NCBI GenBank assembly: GCA_010906965.1
Contig: JAAFHB010000029.1
Coordinates: 1-33,500, forward strand
DNA from: Mariniphaga sp.
GTDB taxonomy: Bacteria > Bacteroidota > Bacteroidia > Bacteroidales > Prolixibacteraceae
DNA: 33,500 nucleotides
Direction: 5' to 3'
The notes under the pieces are model-generated. The model was not told where the DNA came from. It searched no databases and saw only the letters and a program-made list of their open reading frames with translations. The position numbers were made by a program, and so were the translations under genes. Below are positions 1-7,756 of the stretch, in pieces (position 1 is the first letter of the stretch; every line of letters starts with the position of its first letter).

Positions 1-19
1 CATTGAGGCTGAATAATAG

Positions 20-93
20 GAGCCGTGTAAAGGGAGACTTTTACGCACGGATCTGTGAGAGACTCAGGGGGAAGTTCCCTGGGTCTACTCGAT
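20..93 (+). ncRNA. 3' end (domains V and VI) of a nested group II intron
   Basis: Positions 20-54 have the shape of group II intron domain V (GAGCCGTG..., a short loop, ...CACGGATC). Positions 55-93 form a domain VI-like stem (GACTCAGGG against CCCTGGGTC) ending in CTACTCGAT. A second copy with the same layout and the same CTACTCGAY ending lies at 778-852. Sequence from 94 onward reads directly into group II reverse transcriptase just after the place of the YADD motif, so this intron appears to sit inside another intron's RT gene. Its 5' part is outside the window. The exact last base (93) is inferred from the AY rule for intron 3' ends. Confidence 0.75.
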
Positions 94-743
94 TTGTGGT
101 CACCTGTAGCAAAAGCGAATATCTCGAACAAGAGATTAAACCAATGATCAGCAAATTTCTTGCTGACAGAGGATTAGAACTCTCGCAAGAGAAAACAAAG
201 ATTACACATATTCAACAGGGCTTTGATTTTCTGGGATTCAATATTCGTAAATACAACGGTAAATGTCTTACCAAACCCAAAAAGGATTCGGTGAAAAGCA
301 TATACTCAAGCATAAGCGAATGCGTTACAAACCATAAAACAGTAACACAAGAACAGCTCATCCGTATGATAACTCCAAAAATTAGAGGATGGGCTAACTT
401 CTTTCGCTACTCGGCAGCCAAACACACCTTTTCATTGTTGGACAACAAAGTGTTCAAACTATTGTGGATATGGGCTAAACGCAGACATCCGAACAAAGGT
501 AACCATTGGATAAAAGCTAAATACTTTAAAAACAAAGGTAACCAGCATTGGGTGTTTTCGACTACTGGTAATAAACGATCATGGGAGCTCCCTCTTTTCG
601 ATGCCACTAAGATAATAAGGCATACAAAGATAAAGTGTCATTCAAATCCTTACGATAAGGACTGGGAAGGCTACTTTAAAGAAAGGGCCAAAGGAAAGCT
701 TGCAAAGCATGAAAATTTCAGCAAATTAGCCACCGTTATCTGA
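94..743 (+). pseudogene. ltrA: group II intron reverse transcriptase/maturase, C-terminal part, interrupted by another intron
   Basis: The protein resumes with FVVTCSKSEYLEQEIKP, which in intact group II intron RTs follows the catalytic YADD box. It continues through GLELSQEKTKITHI and FDFLGFNIRKY (end of the palm, thumb) and a maturase X domain (IRGWANFFRY, FKLLWIWAKRRHPNK), ending in a basic tail (NPYDKDWEGYFKERAKGK). No HNH endonuclease domain follows. About 30 residues encoded before position 94 in the same open frame are translated intron RNA, not RT. The N-terminal half, including the catalytic aspartates, must lie left of the window or be lost. If the nested intron still splices, the host RT could be rejoined; otherwise this is a dead fragment. 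RT C-terminal identity is secure; activity is unknown. Confidence 0.8.
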
Positions 744-777
744 GGACCGGACTACTAACGTAGTCTTTAGAATGCTT

Positions 778-852
778 GAGCCGTATGAAGGGAAACTTTC
801 ACGTACGGTTCTTAGAGGGGAAAGGGAGAGCAATCTCCCTGACCTACTCGAC
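778..852 (+). ncRNA. 3' end (domains V and VI) of the outer group II intron
   Basis: GAGCCGTATGAAGGGAAACT and the matching ...TTTCACGTACGGTTCT at 778-812 are a canonical domain V hairpin. GGGAGA-gcaa-TCTCCC then forms domain VI, and the intron ends CTACTCGAC at 852. It lies 34 bp after the stop codon of the RT fragment, as expected for an intron whose ORF sits in domain IV. A small stem (GGACTAC/GTAGTC) at about 746-766 would close domain IV. The bases right after the intron (CGTACGGTTCT, 853-863) repeat the domain V strand at 802-812, so an additional short intron remnant or a coincidental target match is possible. Confidence 0.8.
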
Positions 853-1171
853 CGTACGGTTCTCGTATACTGCGGTTTTCCGAAGCTTCGGGATGGAGCA
901 ATTTTCTCGTAATACGTTATCAATGCTTCGCATCCTCTCTTACGCAATCTTTCCAAGGCAATGTTAGTGACCAAAATAGGGCTTTGGCTGTTGCCCATCC
1001 TCCCATCCGGGTTCTGCTCTATTGATAGGCATGATCTTGGTCAATGCCCAATTGAATGAGGTTCTTCCTCTTCCGTTCAGGTTTCTTCTCCCGCACGTGC
1101 ACATAGCCGTCAGGTTAAGGTTATGTCGCTTTTCTATCAACATAATATTGGTCTCATAGAGGGAACGGTAT
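853..1171. other. unassigned interval downstream of the intron
   Basis: About 320 bases between the outer intron's 3' end and the IS4 relic. I see no convincing protein on either strand. It contains the 15-base word CCGAAGCTTCGGGAT at 880-894, centred on a perfect palindrome, which recurs at 1772-1786 on the other side of the IS4 relic. It should hold the 3' exon of the outer intron, but I cannot name the interrupted gene. Confidence 0.4.
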
Positions 1172-1836
1172 GATTTAGCGGTTGTGTCTGCTTCGATAAA
1201 AAAAGATTTTGATGTGCTTTTAAAGTCTACTTTACTGGAAATGAAAGCACATGAAAGCGGTTTTGTACAGAGAAAGTCAAAGTTAACTAGCTCACTATTT
1301 GCACACTTGATGGTATTCTCTAATATAAATCTTGCACAAAACAGTCTGTTGGAAATGTGTTAAATTTGTTCGTGACAAATTTAAAAAAACAGGATATCCC
1401 CAAAGAGCGGGTTTGGAATCTTTACAGATTGTGCTGGCAGATTGAGTTGGTCTTTAAAGTCTGAAAATCAATTTCTTGCGTTGATAAGATTAAAAAGGCC
1501 ATACGTGAAAGAATAGAATGCCATTTATATGGAAAGTTGCTTTGGGCGCTTCTTGGTTGGAACATTTACTGGAAAATTACCAGTTCTGTTATGGATAAAA
1601 CAAAGGCGATAAGTTTTAATAAAATGATGAAAAATCTTCGAAAGTTTTGTGAACACTTAAAAACCCAAACATCCATAAAAGTTGAAGGGGCAGGATTTTC
1701 AATTCAGAGATTCGTGCAAAATGTTTTGACCAACTGCATGATTGAGAAAAAGAAGGGGACTAATACTTCTCCCGAAGCTTCGGGATTACCCCGTTGTATA
1801 AGGGACTTACACCCTCTGGAAAAATACACTCGCTGA
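1172..1836 (+). pseudogene. IS4-family transposase relic with internal deletion
   Basis: Two transposase pieces lie end to end. Positions 1172-1360 encode an N-terminal part (VVSASIKKDFDVLLKS, AHESGFVQRKSKLTSSLF). From about 1357 another frame encodes the C-terminal part (NLFVTNLKK, NLYRLCWQIELVFKV, ECHLYGKLLWALLGWNIYWK) up to the stop at 1834-1836. The middle of the usual 400-450-residue protein, with the first catalytic aspartates, is missing. The signature Y-x2-R-x3-E-x6-K is recognisable, but its arginine is Cys (TGC), and a TGA at about 1460 replaces the tryptophan of FKVWK. Both changes fit C-to-T/G-to-A transitions. I could not find terminal inverted repeats. The family call rests on the YREK-type motif; the exact IS is unknown. 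Confidence 0.75.
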
Positions 1837-1890
1837 AAAATCTCTTTTGTAACCGAAAATTTGTATTTTCGAAGTTTTTCAAGAACTTAC

Positions 1891-2052
1891 AACGAGTGCG
1901 CGCTGCTTATGCAGGGCGCACACCAAAAATATATGTCAATTGCGGTATCAGTGGTACGCGAGTGGCGGTTCGCCGCACAAACTCATGAAGTAAGCGACTG
2001 GCACAGGAACCCGCAACTCCGCAACTGCATATATTTTCATAACGTTGTGGGC
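1891..2052. repeat. large imperfect inverted repeat, cassette-boundary-like
   Basis: The two ends of this 160-base stretch pair: ACAACG (1890-1895) with CGTTGT (2042-2047), and AAAAATATATGTCAATTGCGG near 1926-1945 with the complement of CCGCAACTGCATATATTTT near 2019-2037. Inside are two further hairpins: GTGCGC...GCGCAC (about 1897-1922) and GTGGCG-GTT-CGCCGCAC (about 1962-1978). The right end carries TTGTGGGC (2044-2051), found inverted as GCCCACAA at 3023-3030 beyond the next two genes. Long asymmetric palindromes of this kind resemble integron attC sites, but the attC core triplets are not clearly present. Confidence 0.5.
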
Positions 2053-2086
2053 AAGGCAAAATGAGCCAACATACAAACATAAACAG

Positions 2087-2569
2087 ATGGATAACAATAA
2101 TACAATAATACGTAGTACACTTGAAGAGGGATATGATTTTTTCATTATTGATCAATGGAACAAACAGAATCATTTTAAAATTGCAACATTTGAGGTTCCG
2201 TCAGGTTTATTCTCAGAAGCATTTGAGGTGATTGATAACAATGTAGATAATGAACCTCGAATTTTCCATATTCTATCAAACTTTGGTACAGATATAGAAA
2301 AAGCAGAATTACAACTTAAAGAAAAAATCAAAAAAGGAATTAATAAAAGATACTTGGTCTATAAAAATGGCAACTATTCAATATCTAATGACCTTGAAGT
2401 AGCTGGTCGGATTTTATGGGACGAGAACCTTGATAATTCTCGATTTGATTATTTTTTCGAAATTGATGGTAAAAAGATTACAATTGAAAAATTTATTGAT
2501 TTACTAAAAGTAGTGGAAGGTTGGAATTTTAAGTTCCAGATTTTTGACACGACTGAAGATATTAACTAA
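2087..2569 (+). CDS. hypothetical protein, 160 aa, cassette-like gene 1
   Basis: I do not recognise a named family. The start at 2087 (MDNNNTIIRSTLEEGYDFF) is preferred over the in-frame ATG at 2045 because the earlier one lies inside the inverted repeat ending near 2052 and gives an atypical leader. The protein is acidic and soluble, with no signal peptide or membrane segment. The C-terminal third has FDYFFEIDGKKITIEKFI followed by VVEGWNFKFQI, a beta-rich pattern that recurs in small bacterial proteins of unknown function. The next gene begins 12 bp after this stop, so the pair is probably co-transcribed. Base composition is strongly AT-rich compared with the tra genes, which suggests separate acquisition. 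Confidence 0.65.
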   Translation: MDNNNTIIRSTLEEGYDFFIIDQWNKQNHFKIATFEVPSGLFSEAFEVIDNNVDNEPRIFHILSNFGTDIEKAELQLKEKIKKGINKRYLVYKNGNYSISNDLEVAGRILWDENLDNSRFDYFFEIDGKKITIEKFIDLLKVVEGWNFKFQIFDTTEDIN

Positions 2570-2581
2570 TGTAAAAAACAG

Positions 2582-3013
2582 ATGCCATACTTACCATTTC
2601 ATAACATTTGTCCAAGTACAGCTGAAAAAGAAACTAGGGTAATTACTTTACAGCAAAATGATAACGAATTTCATCTTCCACAAGGAGATTATGTCTTTAT
2701 TGAACTTTTTTGTGATGAATGCGATTGCCGTAGAGTATTTTTACAAGTTTTCATGAATCAAAAAATAGTTGCAACTATCGCATATGGTTGGGAAAAACTT
2801 TCATTCTATAAAAAAGCGTTTAAAGGTTTTAATGAAAAAGATATCAAAGAGGTAAAAGGACCTACATTAGATTCATTTCTATATCAATCTGATACTTCAG
2901 ATAGAGTTTTAAAAATGTTTTATAAAATATTATTTTCGGATAAAGTATATTTAGATAGAATTGAAAAACATTATGACCAGTTTAAGAAGGCATTAAAGAC
3001 AATTAGTGATTAA
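2582..3013 (+). CDS. hypothetical protein, 143 aa, cassette-like gene 2
   Basis: The start MPYLPFHNICPSTAEKETR follows the previous stop by 12 bp. Positions near residues 36-52 read YVFIELFCDECDCRRVFLQV: a beta strand, then a C-x2-C-x-C cluster that could bind a metal, then IAYGWEKLSFY. The C-terminal half is helical (YKILFSDKVYLDRIEKHY). Proteins with the opening YLPFH..CP..AE.ETR and the FCDE.DCRR block occur as small accessory genes in many bacteria, but I know of no assigned function. No signal peptide is present. The two genes sit alone between palindromic structures at 1891-2052 and 3021-3107, so they may travel as one unit. Confidence 0.65.
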   Translation: MPYLPFHNICPSTAEKETRVITLQQNDNEFHLPQGDYVFIELFCDECDCRRVFLQVFMNQKIVATIAYGWEKLSFYKKAFKGFNEKDIKEVKGPTLDSFLYQSDTSDRVLKMFYKILFSDKVYLDRIEKHYDQFKKALKTISD

Positions 3014-3020
3014 AATGCCC

Positions 3021-3107
3021 AGCCCACAATAAATAGGACTTTAAGTGGTGCGCAGCACCCAGCGTGAAGTCCAGGTTGAACTACATCCCTGGCCTCTAAG
3101 CTGTGGG
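3021..3107. repeat. nested inverted repeat closing the two-gene unit
   Basis: CCCACA (3023-3028) pairs with TGTGGG (3102-3107), GGACTT (3036-3041) with AAGTCC (3067-3072), and GGTGC-GCA-GCACC forms the inner hairpin at about 3047-3059. A side hairpin CCAGG...CCTGG lies at 3071-3092. The outer word GCCCACAA is the reverse complement of TTGTGGGC at 2044-2051, so the pair of genes is bracketed by facing copies of the same 8-mer. From 3108 to 3253 I see no gene, only AT-rich sequence. Confidence 0.5.
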
Positions 3108-3253
3108 TTTATCAAGGTTTTTTTGTTTTTAACAGGATTGGAAGTAGTGGCTATTGGGAGTTAAAAAGCCGACATTATGTTGTTCGTTTTGTCTGGTTAT
3201 ATTTATTCTTACTGGATAAATCTCATTTTAAATTAAAATAATCTTCAAAAAAC

Positions 3254-3835
3254 TCATTTCTTCAAAGTCCTTGCCCTGCTGCTGTAAATGCCATACCGGC
3301 GGATCTTTACAAACCGGTGCGACAATATATGCTGGCAAAATCTCCGGAGAAACTCTACTCCACCAAGCTCTGTGGGTTTTTGTTTTGCCCGATCGGCGTA
3401 ATCTTTGTGCATGAAAGTCACACCCTGATCGTCAATGGCAATGATACGCTGATTGGTAATGGCTATGCGGTGGGTATACTGGCCAAGATACTTCACAACG
3501 TGATCGGCTTTGGCCATCGAAGGTTCGCGATTCACCTACCATGGCTTTTCCCATGCAACATCGATCAACGATTGGTATTGTTTTAAAAGCGATTGCGTTT
3601 TAAGATTCCGTTTGATACTCTCCATCAACTTTCCCCGGAAAAACCGGGCTTAGTTGACTTACAATATAAAGGAACTTACCACTGCTGCAAATGTGTTTCA
3701 TATTCCCGGCCGGTGTTTCACCCACAGCCGGAACGATGCAATGAATATGTGGTTGTAAACTCAGGTTTTGACCCCATGTATGCAAAACACAAACAGCACC
3801 CGTTTCAACACCAAAACTGGTGTTACTGGAACCAT
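3254..3835 (-). pseudogene. IS91-family (Y2/HUH) transposase relic
   Basis: Reading the minus strand, the fragment starts at about 3835 with GAVCVLHTWGQNLSL and PHIHCIVP, the conserved metal-binding region of IS91-type rolling-circle transposases. It continues through KFLYIVSQLSPVF, QSLLKQYQSLIDVAWEKPW, DHVVKYLGQYTHRIAITNQR and RRFCQHILSHRFVKIRRYGI, ending at 3254. It is broken twice. One extra T in the T5 run near 3640 (GTTTTTCCGGGG) shifts the frame between VFPG and the expected KLMES. A TAG replaces a codon after KPW near 3543. The N-terminus is absent. Neither IS end (oriIS/terIS) could be recognised. Confidence 0.8.
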
Positions 3836-3882
3836 TATCAGCAACATTTTAGTGTTTATAAAAATATTAAATACACATATGA

Positions 3883-3930
3883 TTAATCAAAACGGAAAGG
3901 TTTTAAAAACCCTTTCCGTTTTTTGATTAA
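3883..3930. terminator. strong bidirectional hairpin before hsdM
   Basis: An almost perfect inverted repeat: TTAATCAAAACGGAAAGG (3883-3900), a loop of about ten bases, then CCTTTCCG followed by TTTTTTGATTAA (3911-3930). A GC core flanked by A and T runs on both sides is the form of a bidirectional rho-independent terminator. It would insulate the R-M operon from the IS91 side. It could instead be the end of a small mobile element. Confidence 0.7.
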
Positions 3931-3979
3931 GTTTACAACGGAAATTATTTTAACCAGGGATTAAGAAGAAAACATACTT

Positions 3980-6562
3980 ATGAATAAACAACAATTAGCA
4001 GCGAAAATATGGGCGTCTGCTAACCAAATGCGATCAAAGATTGAAGCAAATGAATACAAGGATTATATTTTGGGTTTCATTTTTTATAAATATCTGTCTG
4101 ATAAAGAATTACAGTTTGCGAAACAGCAAGATTTTTCTGACGAAGATATAAAAGCACTTTCGGAAGCTGATACCGAAACAGTGGAACACATCAAAAGTAA
4201 CATCGGTTATTTTATTGCCTATAAAGACCTGTTTTCCACGTGGATTAAAATGGGTAAGGATTTCGATGTGTCGAATGTCAGAGACGCATTGTCTGCTTTT
4301 AACCGTTTGATTAGTCCTGCACATAAAAAAATATTTGACGGTATTTTTGACACCTTACAAACTGGATTGAGCAAACTGGGCGATAGTGCAGGATCGCAGA
4401 CAAAGGCCATTAGTGATTTGATTCAGTTGATTAAAGACATACCAATGGATGGCAAGCAGGATTACGACGTGCTTGGTTTTATTTATGAATATCTGGTAGG
4501 TATGTTTGCAGCAAATGCCGGGAAAAAAGCTGGCGAATTCTATACCCCTCACGAAGTTTCTCTTTTGATGTCCGAAATTGTTGCTTATCATGTAAAGGAC
4601 AAAAAAGAAATTCGGATTTTGGACCCGACAAGCGGTTCTGGCTCATTGCTGATCAATATTGGCAACTGTGCAGCCAAACATATGGATGATAAGGACAACA
4701 TCAAATACTATGCACAGGAATTAAAGAAGAACACCTACAACCTTACCCGAATGAATTTGGTAATGCGCGGTATTATTCCCAACAATATCGTTACGCGCAA
4801 TGGTGATACATTAGAGGACGATTGGCCCTATTTTGATGAAAATGATTCGGTTAATTCATACAACCCCCTTTATGTTGATGCGGTAGTTTCAAACCCTCCC
4901 TATTCTCAGCAATGGGATTCGAGCAACAAAGAAACCGATCCTCGCTATGCACGCTTTGGCATTGCACCGAAGACAAAAGCGGATTATGCTTTTCTGCTGC
5001 ACGACTTGTACCATATCAAGCCAGATGGAATCATGACCATTGTTTTACCTCATGGTGTGCTGTTCCGTGGCGGAGAAGAAGGTGTAATTCGTAAAAAACT
5101 AATTGAAGGTAATCATATTGATGCCATCATCGGGCTACCTGCCAATATTTTCTTTGGAACTGGTATTCCTACAACCATTATTGTCCTACGACAAAAACGA
5201 GAAAATACAGATATTTTAATAGTTGATGCTTCAAAAGGATTTATTAAAGTCGGAAAAAACAACAAGCTCAGAGCTTCTGATATAAAAAGATGTGCTGATG
5301 CTTTTATCAACAGGCAAACTACCCCAAAATATTCAAGAGTGGTAAGCCGTGACGAAATTCGTGAAAATGATTACAACCTGAATATACCACGATATGTCGA
5401 TTCATCTGCAACTACCGAAAGTTGGGACATTTATGCTTCGATGTTTGGCGGAATTCCGGTAAATGAAATTGATGAACTTGGAAAATTCTGGCAAGCCTTC
5501 CCCGGATTGCGAGATACTTTATTCTCAAAAACTTCGAGTCATCATGCCGAATTAAAAGTGGAAGATGTCAAGAATGCTATTACGGAACATACCGATGTAA
5601 AAGCGTTTGCTACTAATTTCAAGGCCTCTTTTGGCGAATTTGGAGCTTATCTGAAGAATGAACTGCTGACCAATATGGAGTCGGTGAATATTTCGAGGGA
5701 AGAAGCGGTATTAAGTAAAGATATATTTAAACGTATGGAATCAGTTCCGCTCATTGATAAATATGAGGCCTACCAGCTACTCGACGATGATTGGACCAAA
5801 ATAGAGGGAGATTTGGAAATTATCCAGACTGAAGGTTTTGCAGCGACTAAAATAGTTGACCCTAAAATGGTGCTCAAGAAGAAAGGCAAGGATGAGGAGG
5901 AAGTTCAGGATGGTTGGATGGGTCGTATTATGCCATTTGAATTGGTTCAGGAGACTTACCTGAAAGACGAGTTACAGAACTTGAAGCAAAAAGAAAGTCG
6001 CCTTTTAGAAATAACAGTTGAATATGAGGAAATTCTCGACTCACTTTCGGAGGAAGAAAAAGAAGGAGACATCGTAAATGATGCAATGGACGGTTTTGTT
6101 ACTGCGGCTGTTGCAAAAGAGGCAAAGCAGATACAAGCGGATAGGAAGAAAAACGGTGCTTTGGTAGTGGATTCCTACGAAGCAAAAATTGTCAAAGTCA
6201 GCGAACTATTTGCTGAAGAAAAAGAACTCAAAAAACAACTTTACTTAGAAACCGCAAAGCTACATCTGCTTACAAAAGAAACTATTGAGCAGCTTTCCGA
6301 TGAGCAGGTGTTCGAATTGCTTGAATTGAAATGGATTACTCCTTTTGTGATCGCATTAAACAATCTGCCCACGGTGCTTATCCATGAACTGACAACCCAG
6401 GTACAGGCGCTCGCAGATAAATACGCCACTACTTATTCAGCAGTGGTAGAAGAGATACACGAAACGGAAACTGTTTTAGCCTCATTGATTGATGAACTTA
6501 CGGGCAATGAATTTGATACGAAAGGTCTCAGCGAGTTTCAATTGTTATTAAAGGGGGAATAA
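3980..6562 (+). CDS. hsdM: type I restriction-modification system, DNA methyltransferase subunit (N6-adenine)
   Basis: HsdM methylates adenine in a two-part recognition sequence chosen by HsdS and forms the M2S core of the complex. The N-terminal helical domain (residues 1 to about 160; AAKIWASANQMRSKIEANEY, LGFIFYKYLS) is typical. Motif I is DPTSGSGSLL from about residue 215, binding S-adenosylmethionine, and the catalytic motif IV is NPPY at 305-308. At 860 residues it is well above the roughly 500 of EcoR124-type HsdM. The extra C-terminal part (about 520 to the end) is rich in charged helical segments (LKDELQNLKQKESRLLEI) likely to be coiled coil, as in other large Bacteroidetes and Firmicutes HsdM. 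The start has AAGAAGAAAA upstream as a weak ribosome site. The stop is one base before hsdS. The frame is intact. Confidence 0.95.
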   Translation: MNKQQLAAKIWASANQMRSKIEANEYKDYILGFIFYKYLSDKELQFAKQQDFSDEDIKALSEADTETVEHIKSNIGYFIAYKDLFSTWIKMGKDFDVSNVRDALSAFNRLISPAHKKIFDGIFDTLQTGLSKLGDSAGSQTKAISDLIQLIKDIPMDGKQDYDVLGFIYEYLVGMFAANAGKKAGEFYTPHEVSLLMSEIVAYHVKDKKEIRILDPTSGSGSLLINIGNCAAKHMDDKDNIKYYAQELKKNTYNLTRMNLVMRGIIPNNIVTRNGDTLEDDWPYFDENDSVNSYNPLYVDAVVSNPPYSQQWDSSNKETDPRYARFGIAPKTKADYAFLLHDLYHIKPDGIMTIVLPHGVLFRGGEEGVIRKKLIEGNHIDAIIGLPANIFFGTGIPTTIIVLRQKRENTDILIVDASKGFIKVGKNNKLRASDIKRCADAFINRQTTPKYSRVVSRDEIRENDYNLNIPRYVDSSATTESWDIYASMFGGIPVNEIDELGKFWQAFPGLRDTLFSKTSSHHAELKVEDVKNAITEHTDVKAFATNFKASFGEFGAYLKNELLTNMESVNISREEAVLSKDIFKRMESVPLIDKYEAYQLLDDDWTKIEGDLEIIQTEGFAATKIVDPKMVLKKKGKDEEEVQDGWMGRIMPFELVQETYLKDELQNLKQKESRLLEITVEYEEILDSLSEEEKEGDIVNDAMDGFVTAAVAKEAKQIQADRKKNGALVVDSYEAKIVKVSELFAEEKELKKQLYLETAKLHLLTKETIEQLSDEQVFELLELKWITPFVIALNNLPTVLIHELTTQVQALADKYATTYSAVVEEIHETETVLASLIDELTGNEFDTKGLSEFQLLLKGE

Positions 6563-6563
6563 A

Positions 6564-7718
6564 ATGGCTGAGAAAAAGAAAATACCGGAGATTCGGTTTA
6601 AGGGGTTTAGCAAGGATTGGGAGGAGAATGACTTATTTCAGCTTGTTGATGTAAGAAGTGGACGTGATTATAAACACCTATTAAATGGTAATATTCCAGT
6701 TTATGGAACAGGTGGATATATGTTAAGCGTAAATGAAGCATTATCCTATACTGAAGATGCAATAGGTATTGGACGAAAAGGAACAATTGATAAACCGTAT
6801 ATATTAAAAGCTCCATTTTGGACTGTAGACACGCTGTTTTATACTGTCCCTAAAGAAAAAAATGATTTGGATTTCATTTATGATGTCTTCCAAAAAATTA
6901 ATTGGAAAAAAAAGGATGAATCTACTGGAGTTCCAAGTTTATCAAAAGTAACTATCAATAGTATTCAAGTTTTCATTCCCAAATGTAGTGAACAATCCAA
7001 AATCGGCACCTATTTCAAACAACTCGACACGCTCATCACCCTTCATCAGCGCAAATATGACAAGCTGGTAAATGTAAAAAAGTCGATGCTTGAAAAAATG
7101 TTCCCGAAAAAGGGTGCTGCTATTCCCGAAATTCGTTTCAAGGGATTTACTGAGGCTTGGGAAGAGAAGAAGTTGGGGGAAGTTGTAGATATTGTAGGTG
7201 GAGGTACGCCAAGCACAAGCATTCCTGAGTATTGGGATGGTGAAGTTGATTGGTATTCTCCTACGGAAATCGGACAAAATGTTTATGCAGAAGGAAGTGT
7301 TAAGAGAATAACGGAATTAGGTCTTCAAAAGAGTTCTGCAAAAGTTCTTCCACCAAACAAAACGATACTTTTTACAAGTCGCGCTGGAATTGGTGACATG
7401 GCTATTTTAAAGTATTCTGGAGCCACAAACCAAGGATTTCAGTCACTCATTATAAGTGACAAGAATGACGTGTATTTTGTATACTCAATGGGACATTTGA
7501 TAAAGCGATATGCACTTATAAATGCATCAGGTTCAACTTTTTTAGAGATATCAGGCAAGGTTTTAGGAAGAATGGATGTTCTTATGCCAAGTGAAGCTGA
7601 ACAAGCAAAAATTGGAGAGTTTTTCAGGAATAAGGACAAGCTTATCACCCTTTATCAGCGTGAGTTAGAAAAGCTAAAGAATATTAAAAAAGCGATGCTT
7701 GAAAAAATGTTTGTTTGA
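6564..7718 (+). CDS. hsdS: type I restriction-modification system, specificity subunit
   Basis: HsdS reads the bipartite target. Two target-recognition domains lie in tandem, each preceded by the same block: IPEIRFKGF at residue 7 and again at residue 187, and each followed by a conserved helix ending LEKMF (around 174 and at the C-terminus). TRD1 includes LNGNIPVYGTGGYMLSV and GIGRKGTID; TRD2 includes VGGGTPSTSIPEYWDG and LFTSRAGIGDMAIL. The 180-residue internal repeat gives the pseudo-symmetry needed to bind two HsdM. The DNA repeats encoding the central and N-terminal blocks could support TRD exchange, but no second hsdS or invertase is present here. Translation is probably coupled to hsdM, whose stop is one base upstream. 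Confidence 0.95.
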   Translation: MAEKKKIPEIRFKGFSKDWEENDLFQLVDVRSGRDYKHLLNGNIPVYGTGGYMLSVNEALSYTEDAIGIGRKGTIDKPYILKAPFWTVDTLFYTVPKEKNDLDFIYDVFQKINWKKKDESTGVPSLSKVTINSIQVFIPKCSEQSKIGTYFKQLDTLITLHQRKYDKLVNVKKSMLEKMFPKKGAAIPEIRFKGFTEAWEEKKLGEVVDIVGGGTPSTSIPEYWDGEVDWYSPTEIGQNVYAEGSVKRITELGLQKSSAKVLPPNKTILFTSRAGIGDMAILKYSGATNQGFQSLIISDKNDVYFVYSMGHLIKRYALINASGSTFLEISGKVLGRMDVLMPSEAEQAKIGEFFRNKDKLITLYQRELEKLKNIKKAMLEKMFV

Positions 7719-7756
7719 CATTTCTTCAAGCTTACCCATAAACGAGTTTAGATACC

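Noticed and set aside
853-863. Third group II intron end (CGTACGGTTCT repeated after the outer intron)
   Set aside because: Only one strand of a domain V is present with no partner strand or domain VI, so it may be chance.
726-998. 90-codon open frame on the minus strand
   Set aside because: It is antisense to the intron domain V/VI region and rich in Arg/Ser with no protein character.
1907-2173. 88-codon minus-strand frame over the palindrome
   Set aside because: It arises from the inverted repeat and the antisense of the 160-aa gene; hydrophobic runs come from AT-rich sequence.
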